Shown piece after piece: positions 1 to 13,445 of a DNA stretch of 64,000 nt; position 1 is the stretch's first letter, and the number at the start of each line of letters is the position of its first letter. The stretch lies in the NCBI RefSeq assembly GCF_932276165.1, contig NC_064005.1, forward strand, positions 5,518,001-5,582,000, given 5' to 3'. Source of the DNA: Plutella xylostella (lineage: Eukaryota; Arthropoda; Insecta; Lepidoptera; Plutellidae). A program made the translations under genes and the position numbers. Under the pieces are notes generated by a model. It was given only the letters and a program-made list of their open reading frames with translations. It was not told where the DNA came from and ran no database searches.

Positions 1-225
1 GCTCCGTTACTAGGTGTATTACGGAACCCTGTTCGATGTGCGACGACGACGGTATGTCGCGATCCTAGATGGAATGCACTTAGTGTCACTTAGCGATGAA
101 GAGCACTTCCCAACTGATCAGTGATCACTGATCAGTTAAGGTAAGATTGTGAATAGTAATCCGTACAAATATTATCATCAGCTGTGCGTAGTTGTAGGTA
201 TACAGTATACTGAAGATAATTTCAT

Positions 226-408
226 CAGTACGTCTATCACAGGATTCAATATTATGTTTGAATCTACACAAAAATATGAAAAAAAAGTCACTTTTGGAAC
301 TGAAAAATTTGCCTTACATTTTCACAAAGACAGTTGACAATACTGTTCTTTTTCCATTATGTTTGTGTTGTTTCGAAAATAGTATCAAATCCTGTGATAG
401 ACGTACTG
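226..408. mobile_element. Short element with perfect 21 bp inverted ends
   Basis: CAGTACGTCTATCACAGGAT plus T at 226-246 is exactly inverted at 388-408. The 183 bp unit has no coding capacity and is probably a MITE. Confidence 0.65.
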
Positions 409-1835
409 TGTATTAATCGACACTTAAGTCAAGATAAAGATTTAAAAACTCTTTCTTTATCACTTTCAGTCAGATAACGTAAAAGACATCCTGAAAAATA
501 TTCAAGCATATTTTGGAAAAAAATATATACGGAAACTAAAAATACTTACCCATTTTAACTAAGGCATGTCACCATTACAGTCATACTGTAAAAAATATAA
601 GTATAGGTATTACTTATTTCTTCACTATAATTATTATTAAATGATTTTTTTCAAGATTTGAAATTAATTTTTTTATAAAATTATAATTATTGTTTAAAAG
701 TACCTAGGTACGTGAAGAATATTTTCACTAGACATTATAATATGCAGGTAGCTATAATAGATATTATATTACAATATATTTGTGAAAGCCCATAGTGATG
801 AGCCATGTATATGTACAGAATTATACATAGGTATATGTATCGTAATGCACAAACATTTTAATTCGTTTTGCTTTATTTTATATTTATAATATACAGGTAC
901 CTACTAGGTATTTAGAAAATATTTTAAAATTTGTGACGTTTATCAGTTGGGACGCATTCACGGTAAAATGCTGCATACGAGATCAATGTACGATAAAATT
1001 CCTCGAGATAAATGGCACTAGAATGCTGATGGGAATATAATTGCCAGTGATCTGTATCGGTTCAATGTTTTTCAATATTAATTCTCATTGTTGCCGTATC
1101 GTTCCACAGCGCAGTCGGGAGATTTACGAGCTATCAGTTAAGCTTTTTTTGTACGTTTACAAGGTAATTTTTAACAGTGAACGAATTGGCGCAACGCAAA
1201 AATAGCTCTCAATTTCGAGAATTGTGAACTGCGTAATGGAGTGGCTAAGTAACCGAGTTGAAATACTTTGTTTTATGCCACGACCGAACAATATCAATCA
1301 ACAATCCTTAAGGCTGTACATATAGTCAGTTATGCATGCTATTTAAAGGCAAACTCAAAATAAATTATATTTAGTTAAGTAATTAGTGTTAAATTCAGTT
1401 TATCCGAAAATCGTTCTCAAAACTAAGGCTAACTAAAAATTATAACTTCTCTTCAAAGCGTTTTTCCAAAAACTACTAGTGCTATTAAATTTGTTCGTCA
1501 TGCTTAAATATAGTATTTTAGAACATTCCTCCCACCTACCTATGGTAGAATCTAAAAATTAATTTCGATTTCACTAGAAACGCCCGTTTCGGCATTTTTT
1601 TAATTTTACTTTTACATGGTAGGGTTATTAGGGTTTTTAATGTAGCTTTTAGTAAACGGTGCCATTTTCCATTCATTTCGTAAGCTAGCTTATTTATGTC
1701 ATGATCTATATCTCTATATGGTATGAGTTGTTTCACAATTTCTGGATAATGACTAACTGTCTAAAACATAATTGCAGAGTAACATCATGTCCTTTATTCC
1801 ACAGGTAGCCATTATCCTGACCTAGTGAAGTGCCC

Positions 1836-1991
1836 CTAAGTGCAAATTTCTCCATTTTAGGTTATCTAACCGACAGGGATTGATTTATAAATTAAACGTC
1901 ATCTCCATATAAAATTCATGACAGATATGTCAAAAGTTAACCACTACTCCCTGGTTATGCTCTAACCGAGAATGGAGAAATTGGCACTAAG
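1836..1991. mobile_element. Foldback MITE, CTAAGTGC...TTTCTCCATT ends
   Basis: CTAAGTGCAAATTTCTCCAT at the left and, reversed, CTTAGTGCCAATTTCTCCAT at the right. The interior pairs loosely (GGTTATCTAACC against GGTTAGAGCATAACC). Confidence 0.75.
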
Positions 1992-2102
1992 AATATAATA
2001 ATGATTACGTGGTAGTTTTCATTTAAATTCACTATTAGTGTCCGACTGGCCGGCTGCCGGCTGCGCTTGTTCAGTTTGATCGGAATGCAACTCACTCAGC
2101 CA

Positions 2103-2129
2103 CCGCCGCCGCCGCCGCCGCCGCCGCCG
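2103..2129. repeat. (CCG)9 microsatellite
   Basis: Nine uninterrupted CCG units in otherwise AT-rich sequence. Confidence 0.95.
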
Positions 2130-3988
2130 CACCGGAATGCATTCTAGTTTTAACCGGAACGTGATTTTCAAATTTAACCGGATTTCCCTCTTTGGGACAG
2201 TCATATTGATTTGTGACATTTTCGTCACTAGATTAGGTTTACAACAGGTATGGAGAAAATAACAACAAAATATAAGGATATCCAAGGCAGAAATTTTAAA
2301 ATTTTCTATTATAGCTCGAGCTAAAGCTACATTTTGCATAATTGTCACTTGTTATATTAATTATATTGTAGGCCCAGCCAAAACATAATACCTACCTAAG
2401 ATATTTTTTTTTATTAATAGTTACATCTCATCTATCCAAACTATCCATAGAGGTAAAGCAAAGAAATATTTATTTTGCATAATCCCGCGACCCATGAACC
2501 TTACTCTAAAGCGACATAAAATTAATAGCAGGCACATTATCAGGCAACGAAAAGACGCCGAGGGGCAAAAGCTAGTCACAAACTAATTCGGTGACATAAA
2601 TCCTCCACAAACTGTACAGTTGTGTACACAATAAATTACTGTGACGATAATATTTGGGAGAGTTTCACTTTCGGACAGGCCTGTACCTACGTTTAGACGG
2701 TTGAGATAAGGCACGCTACGCCGGTGTGTTCCTATCTGCATCCATGTTAGATTAAATAATACTTGTATGGATTTAATTTATAAATATTAATGAATATAAT
2801 ACCTAATTTAATTTTATAAAGTCTTGAATATATTGTTGTGAATACTTTTGGGTAAATTCTCTTCGTTTGTAAAGGGTTCTTGTATGACTTACAGTATCAT
2901 CAAGTGCGAATTTTCCAGCCATGCGATCGATGTAAAGTATTTCATGGCGTTGGCATCTTGCCGTTGGTCACACAATGACGTTCATCGTTCATATATTATT
3001 TAATCATCATCATCATTATTCGTTCATATTTAAAGTGTGGAAACTAGGAAACATTAAGTATATACTACTTCTCTAATAATTGTGTGACTATTATGAGGTA
3101 CCTGAACTAAGAAATGCAGAGAATATACCTAGGTAATCAAACTTAGAATACTCTACATGTGCACAAAAGACACAGAAATATGCAATAAAAAATAAACTTA
3201 AACATATAAACAATGCAATAAGAATACGATAATAATATAAATAAGAATAAGACACGACAGGACAGGACCAAAGTGGTAAGTAAGTAAACGGTTGTAGTTT
3301 AAATGAACATTTTAAGTATAGTATATTAAAGTTTATCTCAAAACCAAAGAAACTCAAGATACAAAGAAAAACCTACCGCCAAAACAAAAAAAAACCCTCT
3401 CAACACTCTCTAATGGCGACTAAATAGAGATGCCAGCGGTAATCTACGCTTGGTCTAATATTCCCAGTGAGGCACTAAAGTCACCGGTCGGTTGACTAAT
3501 GGTCGCTCGGTGCATGTGTGACGCGGCCAGTGATTTTTCTCCCCAGATAGAAAACCCTCGAGATAAGGGCGACGGGGGACAGCTCGCACAGCTCAATCTA
3601 GATAACCGTGAAATACTCATACCGGTTTCGTTGTATCGGTTTTTCTTTTTCGTTATTAATTTTAGCCACAACGTGTGGCATAAGCTTTAATCTAAAGTCA
3701 CAATGATTGATATTAGCGTCGTCATGTAGAGGTATTAAAATGAATGTGCTTTTTCTATTAATTATGCAGGTTATTGCAAAAGGGGTAAGCCGATGGGGGT
3801 GACTCAGGGGGACATTCTGAACCATTTGTTCTACAACTATTAAGGATGCGCGAAAAAAAAACTCCATATAAACTTTGTTGGTTTGATGGTGCGTTTTTTA
3901 TATAATTATGGAAGCTAGAATAATTTTATTCTCACGAATTTTCATACCAACTTAAAATTATTGTTCTAAATGATCCTCTAAGTCTAAA

Positions 3989-4102
3989 CCCCTTATTCAT
4001 AGAGAAGTTACAGAACGTTTTAACTAATAAACTGTTTTGTCCCTCTCCGACAAAACAGTTTATTAGTTAAAACGTATTGTAACTTTTCTATGAATAAGGG
4101 GG
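3989..4102. mobile_element. Palindromic MITE, loop-deleted copy
   Basis: CCCCTTATTCATAGAGAAGT and the following TAACTAATAAACTGTTTTGT pair with the right half almost completely. The same element at 23453 has a longer centre. Confidence 0.85.
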
Positions 4103-4639
4103 AAAGTCATCTTCAATTATGTAAGTTGTATAATATATTTTTAAAAGATTCGGTTATTTAATTTTTTCCATTGAAACTTGGATAAAATTAGACTAAATAA
4201 ACAAGAGAAGCTAATTAAACTTTATTACAATCTCGTCAGAGAATACTTTCTTTATTTAAAATGAGGAAACACTTTTCTGTACAAAGCTCCTATTCACAAA
4301 AATTAAAAAGAGAATTATTATTGTTTACTTACTTTTTTTCAATATACCTGCTTAGTATTATAATAATTTCTGTTTACCTAGATAAAGTACTGTAGCATGC
4401 AACATCAGCAATCAGGCCTCACTCTCACCCGTAAAAAACATTCAATTCACAGTGCCAAACTGTCAATTTCTATTGACACCATTATAGCCTTAACCTTGCG
4501 ACCTTCCCTTGTATCGATATGTGCGGACAGACTTCAAGGAGGAGGAAAAATTCGGAAAAAATATAGTAAAGTTTGAAAAATAAATGAACTTCGGCTCAGA
4601 GCTCTCATTCCTCTAACATTCGTAGCAAACTAGTGCGAA

Positions 4640-4920
4640 GCTCTTACATACCGGCGATCGCATCGCGCGCCCAGAATGTTTCTTCATTCACGTGGAAAAT
4701 CTGCGAGTATGTTTTTCAAAAAATTCCTTTACAAATCGAGATGAGTGCCCGACGATCCCCGAGGGTCGGCGGAGGCACCCGATTGGCTCACCTTTAGAAA
4801 ACATCCCTTGCACGAATCAGTACTCGCGTGCGCGCCGGGCCGAGCGGTCGTGTGTGAGTCCCGCCCCCTGGTGCCGAATACGCGTTGCGGTATCAGACTG
4901 AACGGTGACGAAACCAATGA
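4640..4920 (+). promoter_or_regulatory. GC- and CpG-rich patch, candidate promoter
   Basis: The only long CpG-rich non-coding block upstream of the gene. It contains GGCGATCGCATCGCGCGCCC, CACCCGATTGGCTCACC (a reversed CCAAT box), GCGTGCGCGCCGGGCCGAGC and GGTATCAGACTGAACGG, which resembles an arthropod initiator. ORFs across it show no protein family. It could be a transcription start for this gene or a neighbour. Confidence 0.3.
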
Positions 4921-6687
4921 CAGAAATAATTGTGCGTGATTGTTGAATTTACAGGTTATTCAGAAGTGACACGTTCGTGGCTGTTTTTTGTTGATTTTTG
5001 TTCTAGATTTTTTGAATTTATTGTGATATCGGTAATAAATGATCTACTTACCTAATTACAGTTAACCTTGTGTAAATGATAAACATTGCGTTGTGAATAT
5101 ACAATATTAGGTTTACCTACATATATGCATTTTATTAAAACAATAACGTGTATTGTATACAATATTTTAAATAATCTATCTTATCAGTTAACCTTAATTA
5201 AGGTCATTTACATAATAGTAAACAATACGCTAAAAACTCACCAACATAATATTGACTTATTTAACAACGGTATTTACAAAACGCGGGGTAATTAACGGTG
5301 AATTCGATTTAAATCCTTTATTATAATTAGGGCAATTTAAACTAATAATAATACAAAACTTTATGGCTTGGTTGGTCGTTGGTTGTTGTAATGTATTTTA
5401 GGTTATAGGTTTATACCTAGCATCCATGCATTACAGGAACAATCTACCAAATTTACACCAAACAAACCTACGAATTATAATGGTATTATTAATCATAAGT
5501 AAAAAAAAACTGCAGATTTACCTGAAACCTACATACTTAGGTACATTCTTGTTTTTTTTACAATACGCAATAAGTAACTGATAGTTACTTACACCATTAT
5601 AGTATCGTAACTTAGATAGGTAACTAGGTACGAGTATATCAAATATGAAAAACTGGCTTTTCGAACAAACTAGGTACACATCGTCATAAAAAATGCACTG
5701 TTTTTTTTTTACTTCTAATAATTTTTATGTCCCATCCATGTATACCCTACAATAAAATAGAAACAATTAAATATAAAATTACATTACTTATCTCTATTGC
5801 TCACGTTTTATGAAAAAGTCAAGTCACAGTTTTCAATCCGGTGCTGCGTAGTCGAGCCGCATCTTTACGACACTTTTAAATATTTCACTACCTATAAATT
5901 AACTATATTATAATTAGAAATAAACCATAAAAAAAAAGAAATTGTGACTCATTTGGCATTAGGTCACATTAAATTAATATTAAACAAAAATATAGTTCCA
6001 GTAACAACCATGGCGCTAGTGAAGCAGAATATTATAAACATACATCAATAGGACAAGACGGACTTTATCCTTTGTATCACACGCTGCCGCTGTTGCATTA
6101 TATTATAGAACTCGACTGTGGCGCCCAACTTGTGACCAATTTCAGAAGTAATTATTATATTATTGCAACTGGCTCTTCTTCTTAGCGATTCGGTTTTTTT
6201 TTTTTTTTCAAGTGGACGCACTTGTGTAATTTCAATCAAAATAATACTGATTACTGCCCACCTTAACCTGCTGCTAGGGCCGTATCAAAGTATAAAAGCG
6301 TGCGTCGCTATAGCACGTCTACTTTAACATATTATTATCTACATACGAGATATACTATACCTAAGTTCGCAGAAACCAATTAATTAATTTCCCTACCAAC
6401 CAATGTTATGAGCTCAATAATCTTTGTCACATGTGTCGCTAGACATATATTAGTTAACCATTTAATGGAGCCACAATTAGAGGATTAACTCATTTGATTG
6501 ATAATTAAATTATTGAATTGAGTTATGTTATGTACTGCTTGGAAATTAATGTAGACATACCTGCCTGATAGGTGTTACTCTCAGGGTCGTTAGCTTTATC
6601 TGAAGACAGATATAATATACATATATTTATATAAGGAGTTTAAGTACAATAATACCACGTGCTCTTGCGGAAAACATCGTGAGGAAA

Positions 6688-6862
6688 CCTACACATCTAG
6701 ATTCTAGATGTGTAGGCTAAGTGCATTGTACTTATTCTGAAACCGCGATATGGTTCGCAACCTATCACGTGAGTACAGATGTGCTGCGAAAAGTGGGTGG
6801 CTCCCTTGTTAGCCACCTCTGACTAGTGACTACCCCTTCGAGGATTACAGTCGTGAGTGCAT
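6688..6862 (+). repeat. Repeat block shared with 37888-38100
   Basis: AACCGCGATATGGTTCGCAA, then CCTATCACGTGAGTACAGAT and GTGCTGCGAAAAGTGGGTGG, matches 37888 onward at about three positions in four. A perfect 14+14 bp hairpin (CCTACACATCTAGA, 6688-6716) opens it. It is probably LINE 3' sequence. Confidence 0.5.
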
Positions 6863-7349
6863 ATATATATAAGATATAATATAAAACATAACATACAGCA
6901 TAGACAATCATCACGGGTAAATACTTAAAAATTCAGAACAAAAAAAATGCGTTATGAATTTTCCTGAATTACTGAACTGGAAGTGAGTCCAAGGTCGGCA
7001 GTAGGCGATTGTGAGGTATTCGCCATAAAAATGTACGTTCCAACGCGGTAAGGATCCGAAATACTTTCATACCATGAATATTACAGCGGTTTTACGATTC
7101 ACTGAATAAATTGCCGGCGTAAAAATACTTTTTTCATGCTTAATAGGAATGTTAAAAAAAAATATTCAGACTATATTAATATCTGACTACACCTACACGT
7201 GTATCAAGTTATACAGGTCGCATGTCATGAGTAGTCATAACAATATAATAGAGAAAATAATCTAGATACCTACATAGATACATATATTGTAGATATATGT
7301 ATGTAGGTACTTATGAGTATTATTAAAGGCTACTTTAGCAAGAATAAAA

Positions 7350-7436
7350 TCGGTTGGTAGTGGGAATCGAACTCATGAGTAAAAAAATAGGAAACAACAC
7401 GCTCAACTACCGCACTAGCCCGTCGATATCGACAAC
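7350..7436 (-). mobile_element. Possible SINE head fragment
   Basis: The reverse strand has CTAGTGCGGTAGTTGAGCG (A-box-like) and GAGTTCGATTCCCACT (B box). No body or tail is visible. Confidence 0.4.
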
Positions 7437-8484
7437 ACTCTGTTGGCAATCAAAAAGGAAAAGTCAGGTCATGTCACGGTCCCATTTCATCAGCACCTGC
7501 TATGAACAATTTAAAACAGAGATGAGAACGATACGTATTAAAATATTTATTATTATGTTTTTTTTATAAATCAAATTGTGTTCTGTACACGGACGAACAT
7601 TTTTGGGTGATATAGGAAGTCATTAAAATAATTTTATCTTTGAGACATTATGATCAAAACCCAAAAGTTATTGAGATATAATTTTACCTTCATTGTTTGT
7701 ATAGCTCTCTCCCGCCTCACAAAGTCACAAAAAAAAACTCAAACATGGTTGAATCAATTGGAAAAATGCCTTCCTCTAACACCCATTTAAAGGTGGTGGT
7801 ACATCTTTCTAGGTATTATAAAAATATTCATATTATTTTGAGCATGACATTAGTTTCCACTTCTCCTCTATCGTTTATGTTGAGGAGCTTTCAACTTGAT
7901 CGGAAGACCTTACTCAGAACTTCCGAGCGAAAGCCCTACTTCAAAGGAAACCAAGCTAAGGGTCCTCGGCCACAATATTTGTTCATCTTGCCATGTACCT
8001 TACTAATTTGCCTACGTCTACTGACTGTGGAACTTCATTAATGACTTCAAAAATTTGAGTTTCTGAACCAATGGTACAATATAGTGGTAGTTAAAACTTT
8101 TCTCCATAGGTACTGTATACAAGGCAAAATATATAACATCGATTTTCGCTTCACCTAAAAGGTTTCGCGTAGAATTTACAGAATCAATTTCAGTCATCCC
8201 ATGTGCATTAATATATTTTTGTCAGTCTTTTTTCTAAATGCTATCTGAATATTTATAAAATAATTTCCTGAGTAAGTTATAGCGTTTACAGCGGAAGCAA
8301 GTTCGAGGCTGTACGGAGTTACGGGCGAAGTGGGTCGTTATTTTTATATGTAGCCTGCGTAACGGGAGACAGCAGTATCGTATATCCAAGGAATCGATTT
8401 ATACTTACCTGTTTTGCCTAAAGCTATCTGGTTAGCGTTATACAAACTTATTATGAAAAAAAGTAATTTTGTTTTAGGTGAATT

Positions 8485-8740
8485 AGTGAGCAATGAATAA
8501 ATTCCACCCAAAAATGCTTTTTAAAACCATTAATTTAAAATTAGAATACAACACTTAATTAAGTTTTTAGTTGGTAATATTCGAATGCCCTGTTAAATGT
8601 ACGTACTTCAATGTTGCAAACGGCGGCGTCATTAAAACAGTGGTAACATAGTGGACACGACGTCTATATACACACAATTTTTTCCGTTTAGGAATAATTT
8701 GGTGCTACTTCACAGGAACTTTTCCATTGCTCGCGAGTGT
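8485..8740. mobile_element. MITE, CACTCGCGAGCAATG family
   Basis: The left end is AGTGAGCAATGAATAAATTCC, the right end GGAACTTTTCCATTGCTCGC then GAGTGT. The interior TTAGTTGGTAATATTC and TTCAATGTTGCAAA are shared with the 9769 and 15946 copies. Confidence 0.75.
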
Positions 8741-9768
8741 TGGCACAACGTCAAACTTACCTGTACATACGTTTATTTCAACTAAGTTCAGTTACGAATA
8801 ATTCAGAAATACCCAGTATTCGGGTTTGACAGCGGAACATGTGAAGGTTATGCTAATCTCGACCAGATAAGCGGCAATTTGAACGGGAATGGCATAGCAT
8901 GTCGCCCCATTGTTCGGTGCAGCTAATGCCCTTGCACTGCATTTCTATCTTATCTATGCCATTGACTCGACTCGCTTCCCTGGAGTGAGAATATTCGGCG
9001 GACATGCTACCTGTTTGGACTTGCCCAATTGATAAGCTTTAGTAAAGTTGAAAAGAAGAACTCTACTTTAGGCGCAAATACGCCATTAAGATTCCAAACT
9101 TAAACTGTAATTATAAAGAGTATGGTAATAAAAAACACTTAATGGATTGTCTCAAGTGGAGTTTTATTTATTTATACTAATTTGGATATGATCAAGTTAT
9201 GAAAATATATTATTATGATTAAACTTTTTTTTTCACTGTAGGAAACCACACAATCAATTAAAACAACAAAAATATTTCAAAAGAAACTTCTTCGGTCGAT
9301 ACTGCGTAGCGCCTGACTCCACTCAAAAAGTAATTAAGACAATAAACTCTTGAAAAGTCCATAATAAAAACAACGCTTAAAAGCGTCCCAATAAACCAGT
9401 TTAAAACAAATCCAGTTTTTCACTGACAATTATAAGATGAAATTTGCCGAAAATGGTTGGTCCATTAAAATTACATTAGCATAAAGAGGCGGGATGCTAA
9501 TCTAAAGGGAATAAATCTTCAGCCGCGACTAAAAATAATCCATGCGCTTTGTTACTCTTAACATTGTCGTCTCGTTTACGAAGCTCGCTTTAAAATGATT
9601 CAGTTGTAATTAGTATTTGCAGGATATATTTTTTAACTTAAAACTTAATGTTCAGTATTACAATCAACGCTTCGAAGCACCTAAAAGCAGGTGTTGACTC
9701 AAAGATGTAATTTTTAGATGAAATCATTAAATTTGTATTTTATTTTTTTCTATTCGTGAAATCCATGT

Positions 9769-9962
9769 ACTCTCACGGGTAATGAAAAAGTTCTCACACA
9801 AAATACCGACACAAAACGACCCCAATTTATCAAACATTTAATTTAAAATTTGATCAAAATATTTCTGTTTTAGTTGGTAATATTCTGATACTCTGTTCAA
9901 TTTATTTCAATGTTGCAAAAGGCGTTATTAAGCTAGCCTTTTCAGTTTAAGAGTAATGAGTG
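9769..9962. mobile_element. MITE, CACTCGCGAGCAATG family, right end decayed
   Basis: It begins ACTCTCACGGGTAATGAAAA and shares AAAATTTGATCAAAATAT, TTAGTTGGTAATATTC and TTCAATGTTGCAAAAGGCG with its relatives. Confidence 0.65.
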
Positions 9963-10020
9963 TAGATATATTGTGTTATACAATACCAAAACATTAACCT
10001 TATTAAACAGCTACAGTATA

Positions 10021-10408
10021 AAACATAAATAAATGATCATCATCATCTCAGCCATAGGACGTCCACTGCTGAACATAGGCCTCCCCCAATGATTTCCATC
10101 TTGTCCGATCGGAGGCGGCCCGCATCCAGTGCTTCCCCGCGGACTTGACTATATTGTCCGTCCATCTCGCGGGGGGCCGCCCAACGCTGCGCTTGCCGGT
10201 ACGTGGTCTCCACTCCAGGACTCTTCTGCTCCACCGACCATCAGACCTTCGAGCAATGTGTCCGGCCCACTGCCATTTCAGCTTACTGACTCGATAGGCT
10301 ATGTCGGTTACTTTGGTTCGTCTACGGATCTCTTCATTTCTGATTCGATCACGTAGAGATACGCCGAGTATAGCCCTTTCCATAGCTCGCTGGGTGACTC
10401 TGAGCCTA
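10021..10408 (-). pseudogene. RTE-type LINE, 3' end with C-terminal coding remnant
   Basis: The minus-strand frame from about 10408 down to the stop at 10048 encodes RAMERAILGVSLRDRIRNEE, then KWQWAGHIARRSDGRWSRRV, GRPPARWTDNI and AYVQQWTSYG. This is the C-terminal tail found in RTE-type endonuclease/reverse transcriptases of insects. Past the stop come GATGATGATGATCA and an AT-rich tail. The copy is truncated before the reverse transcriptase domain. Confidence 0.85.
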
Positions 10409-11650
10409 TTCAAAATGATAAATAAAATAAATAAAAATAAATGATCACAACATATAAAACTGAACAGTCCGGGACAAAACGACAACCGGGACGAAATAAG
10501 GGAATCTTTCCAGCACATTATCATCAGTTGAAAGTTACTTTAACACTCTTTTATTCTAATTAGACCTTTGGGAAACAAGTCGTTGGGACCAGCAAAAGTA
10601 GGATAGGAAATATTAGCTTTGCCCCTAGAACATTTAATAAAGACGAAATGTAGACACATTTATGCATTTTATTTTTTAGTAAGAAGTCCTGATTAGGATT
10701 GGACAAGAGTCTAGTTACACTGTATCAATACGTGTGCAAAAAAAGAAAAAAATGAAGGCTTTGGAAACAAAAATACTGATACCTGAATTACTCACAAAAC
10801 TCAAAGCTACTAACAGTTGCTTTTTATAGTGAGCCCGTACTTTTGGCGTGGGTTATGGATTACTATGTTTTCTGTTATTTGATTTGTATGATTTGCACGG
10901 TTATCTGAATCTTGATGTTACTATACTTGTCCAAAAAGTACGGTCACTTCTACCATTTCAGTTATTCAAAGTTTGCGGCACAAGAGACCCACGTTTAATA
11001 CAAAAGGGTCCACCGTCAATTTGACACAAGTTTGAGTGTATTTTAAATACAGAATTATATTTGATTACACGCGTCGACCAAGGGACTTGTTAATTAAAAG
11101 TGACTTGAAATTTCCGAATTAGAATAAACATTTACGTTCGCTACGCTTTGGGATAAGGTTTTGTTATAATGTTTGTTTAATTTTGTTTCCATTGGAATAA
11201 AAATTAGATATCTAGTAATATTTTTGTAAAATCTATGTACAGTTCTCCCATCTTAATAATGCGCATGCAAATCTTCGCAAACTGTCGTATTCCCGGAAAC
11301 ACCCGAATCAGTGCCTTAAACAAAGCACTTGCATTTTGATCCTTGTTCGAAAGAAATAGTAGTCAATATCATGTGACACATAATCGAAAACAATTTGGGC
11401 GGTCGGTGGCTGTCACCGATCAGTCAAGGGTCTCAAGGTCAAGATCAATATTACTTTTGTGGAATTATAAAGAGCTGCAATTACACATCGTTCTTGTTAT
11501 TTTTTTCAAATGTGAATTTAATTTCAACTTTAATTATTATTGACGATGCCATATTATGAGGCACATTTAAGAATAAAATATGCGTCACATTGATAGACTT
11601 CACTTTGCCAATAAAGCCACACCCAAAAGACCAAGTTTGTAATTGTAATA

Positions 11651-11765
11651 TTATTGTGAATGATCAGCGCTGTAAATACTTTTGAACTGAGATTTTAATG
11701 TAAACATTTTTATTAATGTGAAATAATCAGTGCTGTAAATACTTTTGAACTGAGATTTCAATTTT
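11651..11765. repeat. Two-unit tandem duplication, about 62 bp period
   Basis: TGTGAATGATCAGCGCTGTA plus AATACTTTTGAACTGAGATT is followed 62-63 bases later by TGTGAAATAATCAGTGCTGT plus AAATACTTTTGAACTGAGAT. Confidence 0.85.
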
Positions 11766-13445
11766 TTTATATAAACCTGTGTTTGAAATCCATTTCTCCT
11801 TATAATATAAACCTTGTTTTATTCAAACCTTCTTTCATCCATCTTTACATCAGCTTCAGTAAGACACTTGAAAAGTACCTGCTGTAACATTTTCGAAGTA
11901 AATTTTAATATTATGGAATATTATGAATTATCGAATCAAATTTCGTTACTGATAAATCAATTATCTCTTTTAGCACCAATTACATAATTCTACTAAAATT
12001 TCATGAAGAAAATGCACTTAACCACTCTAAATACATAATAGTTTTCTAACGCTCGGGAATACGACCGTTGCCGAACAATGGCGAAGATTTCTATGTGCAT
12101 TATCAATTTTGGGGAACTGTACGCGTACGTGAATACATCATGAACCCACTTATTGACTTTCCAAAGATTGACTCCATGGATCATACGATTGGCGATGAAG
12201 AGAACTTTGACATAAGGAAAAAAAACAGTTTGTAATCTAACCGTCCATGAAAATTATTTTTTGGGTGAACTCTCTTTTACCCTAATTTCAAGCAAGTAAA
12301 TAATATTTGCGCCTAATTCCATGCGCAATGTCAATATTTGGTTACCAATTCACGGAAATGCAGGATTATGAAACCCTGGATTAACATATTGAATACTTTT
12401 TACCCCGGTTTTCCCACGGGATTTTTTGAGACAAGCGAAGCTAGCGGAAACATCTAGTTTCATAAATATAAGGCGATATATAGTATATGCTAGTGCATGA
12501 ATAAAAGACAAAAGACGGTGTAATATTGCAACAGATGGCCAGGACGGTTATGTCAACTGCCGTCCATTCTCGAAACTAATAAAAGATTCAGCATTGACTT
12601 CCTCCCGGCGACAAGGGGAGGGAAACAATGGCGTGATCGCGGTGTATTGATAGTTCCATACTTAATACGAAGACATAGAACAACGCAGACTCGGGATTCA
12701 TACTCAATGACAGTAGAATTGGGCCGGTTCATCGAGAAAAGGTCACCGCACTTATAACCGCGTAAAGGAATCGCCTCTTTTTCTTCTGTTAAAAGGTTGA
12801 CGCCGATCCCTTTACGTTATTACAGTTATATATAACTAAATTTTTACCGCATATATACTATACGGTAAAAATTAAAAGTTAAATAAGGTAGGAGTGACAT
12901 TTATTATATTCACATCAATCATCGTTTTCATTCTTAAACAAGCAATAATCAAGCAAAATTTCGATAATCCAACTTTTAGCCACACCCATCAACCCCATTT
13001 CTATTGCGTAACGTCGTTGTGTCTAACTCATTTGAACAGCTCGTGAGCAATTCGGCCGAGGTCGCAACGACGCCTGAACATCATAACAGGATATGTTAAA
13101 TGACCGAACGCTATAATCTCTCCATTGTTGACCTTTTTTATTTTACGACATCAATTTAACCCCTTTGAAATTAACAATCTGATGTTACGATTTCGGGTCA
13201 GCAGAGCCTTCGTTATACGGGGTGCTGGAAATAAATGTCATAGTAAGCCGAAAGGGGTGACTGTATTTATCCATATATGTATATATAGGCATTAGGTATA
13301 CAGGGTGTTGCAATATTGTTTATTATACATAAAGGCCTCGCATTGGATAAAAGATGGCAAGTAGGTCTCCTAAATTAATAAAGTAGATGCAGTACCAATT
13401 AACTGTCAGAAAATACTAAGAATAATTATTGTTTTCCCTAATAGA

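Noticed and set aside
3499..3690. ORF pair on both strands near 3.5 kb as a small gene
   Set aside because: No homology or splice evidence, and codon use is not distinct from the flanks.
4692..4939. Three overlapping ORFs in the GC-rich patch
   Set aside because: They arise because GC-rich DNA has few stops. None resembles a known protein, and both strands are open alike.
7697..8041. 114-codon ORF in the upstream region
   Set aside because: No recognisable domain, no codon bias, and an AT-rich low-complexity composition. It may be decayed repeat sequence.
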